From Trebonia sp. (GTDB taxonomy: Bacteria > Actinomycetota > Actinomycetes > Streptosporangiales > Streptosporangiaceae): a DNA stretch of 10,279 nucleotides. This document shows, one piece after another, positions 1-5,613 of the stretch. The DNA lies in assembly GCA_030038035.1 (NCBI GenBank), contig JASHPP010000676.1:1-10279 (forward strand), written 5' to 3'. The position numbers and the translations under genes were made by a program. The notes below the pieces were generated by a model. It saw only the letters and a program-made list of their open reading frames with translations. It had not been told where the DNA came from and made no database searches. Position 1 is the stretch's first letter. The number at the start of each line of letters is the position of its first letter.

Positions 1-1
1 G

Positions 2-1126
2 GGTGACGGTACGCTCAGCCGCAGGTACGGCGGCACCGGGCTCGGGCTCTCCATCGCCCGCGAGGTAGGCGCCCTGCTGGGCGGTGAGATCACCGCGGAG
101 AGCGAACTCGGCCAGGGCAGCACCTTCACCCTGTACCTGCCGTGCGAATTGCCCGGCGCCGCGGGCGAGATCCCCCCTCCTGGCGACGGCATCAGCGCCG
201 GGCAGAACGGCCGTGGTCAGGTCACGGCGGCCGGGTCGCCGCAGCCGGACTCGCCCGATGACGAGGCGCCGGGCGTGCGGCGCCTGCTGGTGCTCGAGGG
301 CACGCGCGGCGGGCTGCTGACCCTGCTCGCCCACAGCGCGGTCTCTGATCTGGTCGGCATCCACGGGCGCGTCCAGGTGGACACGGCGATCAGCCCCGAG
401 CAGGGCGTCGAGGCGCTGCTCACCGAGCCGCACCAGTGCGTCGTGCTTGATCTCGGCCTCCAGGACGCCTCCGCGTTCGCCTTCCTCGACCTCCTCCAGG
501 AAGAGCCCGGGCTGCGGGAAGTCCCGGTACTCGCCCACACCAGGGACAAGCTCGACAGCGCGCAGGCCAGGCTCGCGCGGCTGCGCTTCGGCTCCCAGCC
601 GCTTGAGCTGCTGCCGTCCCTTGACGATCTGCGCGAGCGCATCACGCTGCACCTGTCCGCCGCCCAGCCCGAGCACGTGCCGGCGCTGATCAGCGAGCCG
701 GCCGAGACCGGGACGCGCGTGCTCGCGGAGGCCGAGGGCCACGAGGCGCTGCGCGGCCGGCGGGTCCTGGTGATCGACGACGACACGCGCAACGTCTTCG
801 CGATCACGAGCACGCTCGAGCTGGCCGGCATGACGGTGACCCAGGCCGCCGACGGGCGGAAGGGCATCGAGGCCCTGCTCACCGCGGACGACACCGACCT
901 CATCCTGATGGACGTGATGATGCCGGAAATGGACGGCTACGCGACGATGAACAAGATCAGGCAGATGCCTGCCTTCGCCACCCTGCCCATCATCGCGGTG
1001 ACCGCCAGGGCCATGCCGGGCGACAAGGAGAAGAGCATCGCGGCCGGCGCCAGCGACTACGTCACCAAGCCCGTCGACACCGGGGAACTACTGGCCTGCA
1101 TGGAGCGCTGGCTCGCCCGGCGGTGA
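2..1126 (+). CDS. Hybrid sensor histidine kinase, C-terminal part (HATPase end, degenerate receiver, canonical receiver)
   Basis: The gene is cut by the left edge; 374 residues are visible in the frame starting at base 2. Residues 1-47 are the end of a histidine-kinase ATP-binding domain, with the G2 box GGTGLGLSIA followed by the G-x-G-S-x-F-x-L-x-LP ending. After a Pro/Gly-rich linker, residues 93-213 look like a receiver that keeps an acceptor-like Asp (about D150, VLDLGL), but Glu replaces the acidic pair (LLVLEG) and no conserved Lys is seen. Residues 254-373 are a full receiver: acidic cluster DDD at 259-261, phosphoacceptor D304 in MDVMMPEMDG, T334 and K356 in TKPVD. By family knowledge this is a cytoplasmic or membrane-linked phosphorelay protein; the sensor part lies outside the window. 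No output DNA-binding domain follows, so the final receiver may pass phosphate on or act by binding. Its last 39 bases overlap the convergent whiB-like gene. Confidence 0.93.
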   Translation, partial: GDGTLSRRYGGTGLGLSIAREVGALLGGEITAESELGQGSTFTLYLPCELPGAAGEIPPPGDGISAGQNGRGQVTAAGSPQPDSPDDEAPGVRRLLVLEGTRGGLLTLLAHSAVSDLVGIHGRVQVDTAISPEQGVEALLTEPHQCVVLDLGLQDASAFAFLDLLQEEPGLREVPVLAHTRDKLDSAQARLARLRFGSQPLELLPSLDDLRERITLHLSAAQPEHVPALISEPAETGTRVLAEAEGHEALRGRRVLVIDDDTRNVFAITSTLELAGMTVTQAADGRKGIEALLTADDTDLILMDVMMPEMDGYATMNKIRQMPAFATLPIIAVTARAMPGDKEKSIAAGASDYVTKPVDTGELLACMERWLARR

Positions 1127-1387
1127 GGCCGCCGCCCGCCGCCTGCGCCGGCGGGCCCGCCTGCGGTCCTCGACCGTGGTTCCGCCCCAGATGCCGTAGA
1201 TCTGGCTCTGGGACAGCGCGAACTCCAGGCATTCCCGCCTGACCGCGCACCCCGCGCACACCGCCTTGGCCCGCGCGGTCTGCCTGTCCTCCCGGCGGGT
1301 GCCCGGTACGGGAAAGAACAAGTCGGGGTCCGCGGACCGGCAGGCGCCGGCGAACCGCCAGTTCGCGCCGCTCCGGGTCACGGTCAT
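1088..1387 (-). CDS. WhiB-family iron-sulfur transcriptional regulator
   Basis: A 99-residue protein with the full WhiB signature: four cysteines at C16, C44, C47 and C53 (C-x27-C-x2-C-x5-C) to hold a [4Fe-4S] cluster, the FFP segment after the first cysteine, the turn GIWGGTT at 65-71, and an Arg-rich tail (about 75-85) expected to contact DNA. Known WhiB-like proteins bind region 4 of the principal sigma factor and sense redox or nitric oxide. The start is uncertain: ATG 1387 follows GAGGGA at an 11-base spacing; ATG 1408 has GGGGGAG only 2 bases ahead; GTG 1429 has no clear ribosome site. The first cysteine lies after all three. The TAG stop lies inside the convergent kinase gene (39-base overlap). 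It is divergent from the first sigma factor gene, with a CRP-type site between them. Which Wbl subgroup it belongs to cannot be told. Confidence 0.9.
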   Translation of the reverse strand: MTVTRSGANWRFAGACRSADPDLFFPVPGTRREDRQTARAKAVCAGCAVRRECLEFALSQSQIYGIWGGTTVEDRRRARRRRRRAAASPPGEPALHAGQ

Positions 1388-1518
1388 GGCCACCCGGTTC
1401 CCTCGCATCGCTCCCCCACACCGGTTCACCGCGGGAAATTTGCCTGTCGGCGACCGCCGCGCGGGTGAACCGTCCCCGGCCTGCGCCTGCGCCGGCCGGG
1501 AAACCCCGAAAGGGACAG

Positions 1519-1538
1519 AATGTGACGAGCCTCACATT
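1519..1538. promoter_or_regulatory. CRP/GlxR-type operator palindrome
   Basis: The core TGTGA-N6-TCACA lies at 1521-1536 and extends to perfect 7-base arms (AATGTGA / TCACATT). This is the consensus recognised by cAMP-dependent CRP proteins, including mycobacterial CRP and corynebacterial GlxR. It lies in the divergent region between the whiB-like gene (-) and the first sigma factor gene (+), about 10 bases before the candidate -35 of the latter, so it could control either. Family knowledge gives a parallel: M. tuberculosis whiB1 is a CRP target. The match is seen; binding is inferred. Confidence 0.6.
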
Positions 1539-1545
1539 GTGCCAC

Positions 1546-1569
1546 GTTTAACCGGCACGGGCCGGGCAC
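1546..1569 (+). promoter_or_regulatory. Possible SigB/SigF-type promoter of the first sigma factor gene
   Basis: GTTT (1546-1549), a 14-base spacer and GGGCAC (1564-1569) resemble the GTTT-N14..16-GGGTAT pattern of actinobacterial SigB/SigF-class promoters. The start codon would be about 42 bases downstream of the -10. The -10 deviates (C for T), so this is weaker than the two minus-strand sites at 6988-7013 and 8440-8465. Confidence 0.3.
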
Positions 1570-1599
1570 ACCTAACCCGACCGCAACCTCCGCAACGCC

Positions 1600-1605
1600 G
1601 AGGAG
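1600..1605 (+). promoter_or_regulatory. Ribosome binding site fixing the TTG start at 1611
   Basis: GAGGAG ends 5 bases before TTG 1611. The open frame extends upstream to about 1266, but that stretch has no family similarity and covers the control region and part of the whiB-like gene, so this site decides the start. Confidence 0.8.
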
Positions 1606-1610
1606 AAACC

Positions 1611-2492
1611 TTGACCAAGGGCACCGTACTACGGCCGGCGCGAAACGCCATCGACCCGGCCACCCCCGAGGCTGGCGTTCACCCCGGCTTCCGCGCGGAG
1701 CTGGAGGGACTTCCCGACGAGGCGCTGCTGACCAGGGTCCGCACGCTGCCGAGGGACAGCGAGGTGCGCGCCGCGGCCTGCGAGATACTCGTGGACCGCT
1801 ACGCCAGGCTGGTCCGCTCGTGCGTCCGGCAGTACCGGGGAAGCCCCGAGCCTGCCGAGGACCTGATGCAGGTCGGGTACGTCGGCCTGCTCAAGGCGAT
1901 CAACAACTACGACCCCGAGGTCGGGGACAGCCTGGCGGCCTACGCGCAGCCCTGCGTCTACGGCGAGATCAAGCGCCACTTCCGCGACAAGCGGTGGCAG
2001 ATCCACGTCCGCCGGTCGGCCCAGGAACTGCTGCTGGACCTGCGCAAGGCCAGCGAGGAACTCACCCACCAGCTCGGCCGCACGCCCGGCGAAGACGAGC
2101 TCGCCAACCGGCTCGGGGTGAGCGAGGACGACATGCGGGAGGCCAGGGAGGCCGACCTGGTCTTCAGCACGTACTCGCTGGACGCCCCGGTGTTCGACCG
2201 GGATGACCCGTCCCTGCTGGCCGACCTGCTCGGCGACGATGACCCGGGCGTCGCGCACACGATCGACATGGCGGCCGTCAACGCGCACTGGGACGAACTG
2301 CCCGAACGCGAGCAGCGCATCCTGGTCATGCGCTTCTACGGCAACCTGACCCAGACGGAGATAGGCGGCCGGCTCGGCATCTCGCAGATGCACGTCTCCC
2401 GGCTCATGGCCCGGGCCCTGGCCCACCTCAGAGCCAGGCTGCTCGACCAGGCCGAAGACCCAGACGCCCTCGAGCCAACCACGACGGCCTGA
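1611..2492 (+). CDS. SigB/SigF-family RNA polymerase sigma factor (first copy)
   Basis: A 293-residue sigma-70 family protein of the SigB/SigF/SigG group, starting at TTG with a strong ribosome site. Region 2 spans about 58-135, with DLMQVGYVGLLKAINNYDP for core binding and -10 recognition and IKRHFRDKRWQIHVRR after it. Region 3 spans about 137-210. Region 4 is at about 226-280, with a helix-turn-helix around LTQTEIGGRLGISQMHVSRL for the -35 element. Region 1.1 is absent, as expected for the group. The roughly 50-residue N-terminal extension is longer than in the second copy (4807-5613), and the two are otherwise very alike. Such sigma factors direct stress or sporulation regulons and are usually held by RsbW/SpoIIAB-like anti-sigma factors; a candidate is encoded at 7429-8400. 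A CRP-type site and a possible self-type promoter lie upstream. A mini-ORF follows 31 bases after the stop. Confidence 0.95.
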   Translation: MTKGTVLRPARNAIDPATPEAGVHPGFRAELEGLPDEALLTRVRTLPRDSEVRAAACEILVDRYARLVRSCVRQYRGSPEPAEDLMQVGYVGLLKAINNYDPEVGDSLAAYAQPCVYGEIKRHFRDKRWQIHVRRSAQELLLDLRKASEELTHQLGRTPGEDELANRLGVSEDDMREAREADLVFSTYSLDAPVFDRDDPSLLADLLGDDDPGVAHTIDMAAVNAHWDELPEREQRILVMRFYGNLTQTEIGGRLGISQMHVSRLMARALAHLRARLLDQAEDPDALEPTTTA

Positions 2493-2523
2493 TGAGCCTG
2501 GGTTCACCCACGGAAGGACCCTC

Positions 2524-2574
2524 ATGAAAACCGGTATGGGACTGGTACCCGTCGAGGACGTCTACGAGCACTGA
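2524..2574 (+). CDS. 16-residue mini-ORF behind the first sigma factor gene
   Basis: ATG 2524 to TGA 2572-2574 encodes MKTGMGLVPVEDVYEH. It is preceded by AAGGA (2514-2518, within GGAAGGA) at a 5-base spacing, one of the best-placed ribosome sites in the window, and lies 31 bases after the sigma factor stop on the same strand. Two hairpins follow. I do not recognise the peptide. It has no signal peptide, no membrane segment and no cysteine, and its C-terminal half is acidic. It could be a translated small protein, a regulatory leader for the phosphatase gene 280 bases downstream, or chance. Only the ribosome site, position and clean stop support it. Confidence 0.4.
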   Translation: MKTGMGLVPVEDVYEH

Positions 2575-2588
2575 GCAGCACGCAGCAG

Positions 2589-2605
2589 GCCGGTCCGGAA
2601 CCGGC
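2589..2605 (+). terminator. Small hairpin after the mini-ORF
   Basis: Arms GCCGGT and ACCGGC enclose the loop CCGGA. With the larger palindrome at 2627-2648 it may end or process the sigma factor transcript. No T-run follows, which is common for high-GC actinobacterial terminators. Confidence 0.3.
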
Positions 2606-2626
2606 AGCGGCCCGTAACCGCGTTAA

Positions 2627-2648
2627 GGCCCGCAGGATCCTGCGGGCC
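2627..2648 (+). terminator. Perfect 22-base palindrome, likely terminator
   Basis: The arms GGCCCGCAG and CTGCGGGCC flank a central GATC, giving a perfect 22-base palindrome. It lies 53 bases after the mini-ORF stop and about 205 bases before the phosphatase start. A GC-rich stem of this strength suits an intrinsic terminator without a U-tract, but a dyad operator cannot be excluded. Confidence 0.5.
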
Positions 2649-2842
2649 GGCAGGCCTCGTGTATCCGGCCCTCCGTCGCGTCATCCCGGCCCGCCGAGTC
2701 AGGTGCATATCGCGGACAACGCGGATGGATCGGGGCATTTCGCGCTCCGCCGTATTATCGGTGCAGTCTGGGGTCGGGGCGCCGGGAGTTCACCTGGCTC
2801 CGGGCCGCCCGCCTGTGCATCCGTGCCCTGGCGGCACTTGTC
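2649..2842. other. Upstream region of the PAS-GAF-SpoIIE gene
   Basis: No gene is supported here. The stretch is slightly less GC-rich around 2700-2770 and holds a TATTAT hexamer near 2752 without a convincing -35 partner. No GTTT/GGGTA-type promoter was found on the plus strand, so the phosphatase promoter is not identified. Confidence 0.4.
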
Positions 2843-2847
2843 AGGAA
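2843..2847 (+). promoter_or_regulatory. Ribosome binding site for the TTG start at 2854
   Basis: AGGAA ends 6 bases before TTG 2854. The alternative ATG 2863 lies 15 bases away, too far, so TTG is favoured. The difference is only three residues. Confidence 0.6.
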
Positions 2848-2853
2848 TGATGG

Positions 2854-4773
2854 TTGGCAGACATGTCACACGAACTGCGGCCGGCCGGACTGCAGGCTGA
2901 TCTCGCCGACCTGGCCAGGCGGCGCGAGGCGCTGCGCCATGCGACCGCGATGCCGGGCGCCGACGCGCGGGCGCTGCTCGACGCGGCGTTCGCCGAGCTG
3001 GACGCCGCCGTCGAGGTGCTGACCAAGCTGGCCGAAGCCGGCCATCCAGAACCTGTTCCCGACGCCCCGACCGATTCGGTAAGCGCGGAGAGAACCCTGC
3101 TCCGGGCCGTGTTCCAGCACGCGCCGACGCCGCTGTTCGTCCTCGAGCTTGACGGCACGGTGCGGCGCGCGAACGCCAGGGCCGGCGAGCTCATCGGCGC
3201 CGCGCCCGGGTACGCGACCGGCCGGGCGCTGACCGCGTTCGTCGACCTGCCGTCCCGCGCCGCCGTGGAGAGCCAGCTCGCCGCGGCCGCGCGGAAGGGA
3301 ACCGCCACGGGCGTGGAATGCAGGCTGCTCGGACCGGACGGGCCGGTCGACGCGACGCTGACCATCAGCCTCGTCACCGTGCACGAGGGCATGCGGCTCC
3401 TCGCGGTAACGGCCGCGGGTCCGGCCACCGCCGGGACAGGCCGGGCGAACCCGGCCCCTCCGGCGCCCCCCGCGGACGCGGACGCGGAGGCGGGGACCGC
3501 CGGGAGCGCGGTCCGGGCCATGACGCGTCGCATGGACATGATCACCGCGGTGACCAGGCTGCTCCTTGACAACAGCACGTTCAGCGAGGCCGTCACCTTG
3601 CAGCGGTGCGCGCGGCTGCTTGCCGGGGAATTCGCGGACTGGGTCATCATCGACGTCGAACGCGGCGGCCAGCTGCGCCGCCAGTTCGCCACCGGGCCGA
3701 GGAACGCGTCCGCCGAGCAGCTCGCGCGCGCCGCCCGCGGCGTGGATCCTGGACCGGAGTCGGTGCCGGCGCAGGTGCACGCGTCAGGCAAGTCCGTGCT
3801 GCTGGCACACGCGGCCGACCCGGGCCTGCTCGGCGCCGGGCCGGACGGCGCGCCGCTGCTGATGATGCTGGGGGCGACGTCGCTGATCAGCGTCCCTGTC
3901 TGGGACGGGACGACCGGCTACGGCACGCTGACGCTGGCGCGGGGTGCCGCCGCGGGCCGGTTCGGGATCGCGGACCTCGGCCTGGCCGAGGAACTGGGCC
4001 AGCACCTCGCGATCGCCATCCGGGTGGACCGGATGTTCCGGCAGCGCTCGGAGGTTGCCGAGGCGCTGCAGGCCAGCCTGCTGCCGGCCAGGCTGCCCGC
4101 CGTGCCCGGCCTTGACTTCGCCGCGGCCTACGTCGGCGCCACGCAGTGGCACGAGATCAGCGGCGACTTCTACGACGTGTTCGCGGCGGGGGACGAGTGG
4201 GTGGTCGCGATAGGCGACGTCTGCGGCAAGGGCCAGGACGCCGCGGCGGTGACCGCGGCGGCCAGGCACGCGATCCGGGCCCTGGTCCACGCGCACCAGG
4301 CGCCGGCGGACGTGCTCACCGCCGCGAACGAGGTGCTGATCGCGGGGGACTACGACGACCGGTTCGTCACCGTCAAGCTCGCCTTCCTGCGCCGTCGCGA
4401 GCACGCGCTGCAGGTGCGGCTCGCCAGCGCGGGCCATCCCGGCCCGGCGGTCGTACGGGCGGACGGGCGGGTGGAGATCCTTGACGGCGACGGCCTTCCG
4501 CTCGGCCTGTTCGGCGACGCCAAGCCGAGCTGCGCTGACCTTGAGATCGGCGAGGGCGACCTGCTGTTCTTCTACACCGACGGGGTGACCGAGGCAAGGA
4601 ACGCGGACTCGGAGATCTTCGAAGACCGGCTCGCCGACGCGCTCGCCGCGACGGCAGGGCGCTCCGCGGCGGAGACCGTGCGCGCCGTCCAGGAGCTCGT
4701 CACCACGTTCTCGCAGGGCGAGCTCAGGGACGACGTCACGATCCTCGCGGTCAAGGCCGGCGCGGCGCCCTAG
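2854..4773 (+). CDS. PAS-GAF-SpoIIE (PP2C-type) serine phosphatase
   Basis: A 639-residue soluble protein. Residues 1-75 are helical and Ala-rich. A PAS domain spans about 80-190 (AVFQHAPTPLFVLELDG). An Ala/Pro linker (195-215) leads to a GAF domain at about 235-392. The SpoIIE phosphatase domain at about 400-635 carries all metal and catalytic motifs: SGDFYD (436-441), GDVCGKG (454-460), SAGHP (525-529), YTDGVTE (574-580) and RDDVTIL (625-631). The family dephosphorylates phosphoserine on STAS anti-anti-sigma factors (RsbU/SpoIIE role), so the likely substrate is the STAS protein at 7041-7391 or a homologue. PAS and GAF would sense a ligand, redox or light cue, which the sequence does not name. 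It follows the first sigma factor gene on the same strand after a probable terminator, so it is probably transcribed separately. It converges on the second sigma factor gene with a 33-base gap. The catalytic set is complete. Confidence 0.95.
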   Translation: MADMSHELRPAGLQADLADLARRREALRHATAMPGADARALLDAAFAELDAAVEVLTKLAEAGHPEPVPDAPTDSVSAERTLLRAVFQHAPTPLFVLELDGTVRRANARAGELIGAAPGYATGRALTAFVDLPSRAAVESQLAAAARKGTATGVECRLLGPDGPVDATLTISLVTVHEGMRLLAVTAAGPATAGTGRANPAPPAPPADADAEAGTAGSAVRAMTRRMDMITAVTRLLLDNSTFSEAVTLQRCARLLAGEFADWVIIDVERGGQLRRQFATGPRNASAEQLARAARGVDPGPESVPAQVHASGKSVLLAHAADPGLLGAGPDGAPLLMMLGATSLISVPVWDGTTGYGTLTLARGAAAGRFGIADLGLAEELGQHLAIAIRVDRMFRQRSEVAEALQASLLPARLPAVPGLDFAAAYVGATQWHEISGDFYDVFAAGDEWVVAIGDVCGKGQDAAAVTAAARHAIRALVHAHQAPADVLTAANEVLIAGDYDDRFVTVKLAFLRRREHALQVRLASAGHPGPAVVRADGRVEILDGDGLPLGLFGDAKPSCADLEIGEGDLLFFYTDGVTEARNADSEIFEDRLADALAATAGRSAAETVRAVQELVTTFSQGELRDDVTILAVKAGAAP

Positions 4774-4782
4774 GGCCCTAGG
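4769..4782. terminator. Palindrome between convergent phosphatase and sigma genes
   Basis: CCTAGGGCCCTAGG is a perfect 14-base palindrome containing the phosphatase TAG stop. It sits at the edge of the 33-base gap between two convergent genes. More GC-rich inverted pairs follow up to the sigma stop. It may act as a two-way terminator, but the absence of a loop and of T-runs keeps this tentative. Confidence 0.3.
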
Positions 4783-4806
4783 CGGCCCGCCGGGCGACGT
4801 CCGCCG

Positions 4807-5613
4807 TTAAACGCTCACGGCCGCGTCGAGCAGCCGGTCCCTCAGGTGGCCGAGCGCCCGCGTGAGCAGCCGGGACACGTGCATCTGCGAGATGCCCAGG
4901 CGGGTGCCGATCTCGGCCTGCGTGAGGTTCCCGTAAAAGCGCATGACAAGGATGCGCTGCTCGCGCTCGGGGAGTTCGTCCCAGTGCGTGGCGAGCGCCG
5001 CCATGTCGATCGCGCGATCGACCTCGGCGTCCTCGTCGCCGAGCACGTCGCCGAGCTCCGCGCTTTCGTCGCGGTCCGACAGCGGCGCGTCGAGCGAGTA
5101 GGTGGTGAAAACCATGTCCGCCTGCCGGGCTTCGAGCAGCTCTTCCTCGCTGAGGCCGAGCCGCTCGGCAAGCTCGCCGTCGCCGGGCTGGCGGCCAAGC
5201 TGGTGGGTGAGCTCTTCTGTGGCCTTGCGCAGCTCGAGCAGCGCTTCCTGGGCGGACCGCCGGACATGGATCTGCCAGCGCTTGTCACGGAAATGCCGCT
5301 TGATCTCACCGCTGACGCAGGGGGCAGCGTAGGCGGACAGGCTGTTGCCGATCGCCGGATCGTAGTTGTTGATCGCCTTGAGCAGGCCCACGTAGCCAAC
5401 CTGCATCAGGTCTTCGGTCGGCTCGGGACTGTTCCTGTACTGCCTGACGCAGGACCGGACCAGCTTCTCGTGGCGCTCCACCAGGATCTCGCACGCGGCC
5501 GCGCGCTCCTCGCTGCCGCGTGGCAGCACGCGGAGGCGGCCGAGGAGTTCGTCGTCGGACAGCTGCCGCAGCCGCGTCCGCAGGCCCGTGGCACCGGTCG
5601 TTACGTTCGTCAT
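4807..5613 (-). CDS. SigB/SigF-family RNA polymerase sigma factor (second copy)
   Basis: A 268-residue sigma factor starting at ATG 5613, with GGAG (5620-5623) six bases upstream. Region 2 (about 42-118) contains DLMQVGYVGLLKAINNYDP and IKRHFRDKRWQIHVRR, identical to the first copy. Region 3 spans about 120-195. Region 4 (about 210-262) holds WDELPEREQRILVMRFYGN and the helix-turn-helix TQAEIGTRLGISQMHVSRL. Differences from the first copy cluster in the shorter N-terminus, the region 3-4 linker and the C-terminal tail, so the two probably read similar promoters but may differ in partner binding. It lies downstream of, and overlaps, the GT4 frame (5306-6847) on the same strand, so the two are expected to share a transcript starting near 6981. 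Given the kinase and STAS genes upstream on the same strand, it is the best candidate for the locally controlled sigma factor (inference). Confidence 0.95.
   Translation of the reverse strand: MTNVTTGATGLRTRLRQLSDDELLGRLRVLPRGSEERAAACEILVERHEKLVRSCVRQYRNSPEPTEDLMQVGYVGLLKAINNYDPAIGNSLSAYAAPCVSGEIKRHFRDKRWQIHVRRSAQEALLELRKATEELTHQLGRQPGDGELAERLGLSEEELLEARQADMVFTTYSLDAPLSDRDESAELGDVLGDEDAEVDRAIDMAALATHWDELPEREQRILVMRFYGNLTQAEIGTRLGISQMHVSRLLTRALGHLRDRLLDAAVSV

Noticed and set aside
1062..1535. 157-codon minus-strand frame around the whiB-like gene
   Set aside because: The WhiB cysteine signature lies in a different minus-strand frame; this one shows no family pattern.
1266..1610. Upstream extension of the first sigma factor frame by 115 codons
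   Set aside because: It crosses the whiB-like gene, the CRP-type site and the promoter candidate, and the GAGGAG site fixes the start at TTG 1611.
1629..2525. 298-codon minus-strand frame opposite the first sigma factor gene
   Set aside because: Shadow of the sigma factor coding frame. A similar plus-strand shadow (4846-5769) lies opposite the second copy, as expected from their shared sequence.
2659..2679. Similar short frames beginning MYPALRR at 2659 and 6986
   Set aside because: The DNA match is only GTGTATCC plus scattered bases, and neither frame has a ribosome site. One overlaps a promoter candidate, so chance is the simplest view.
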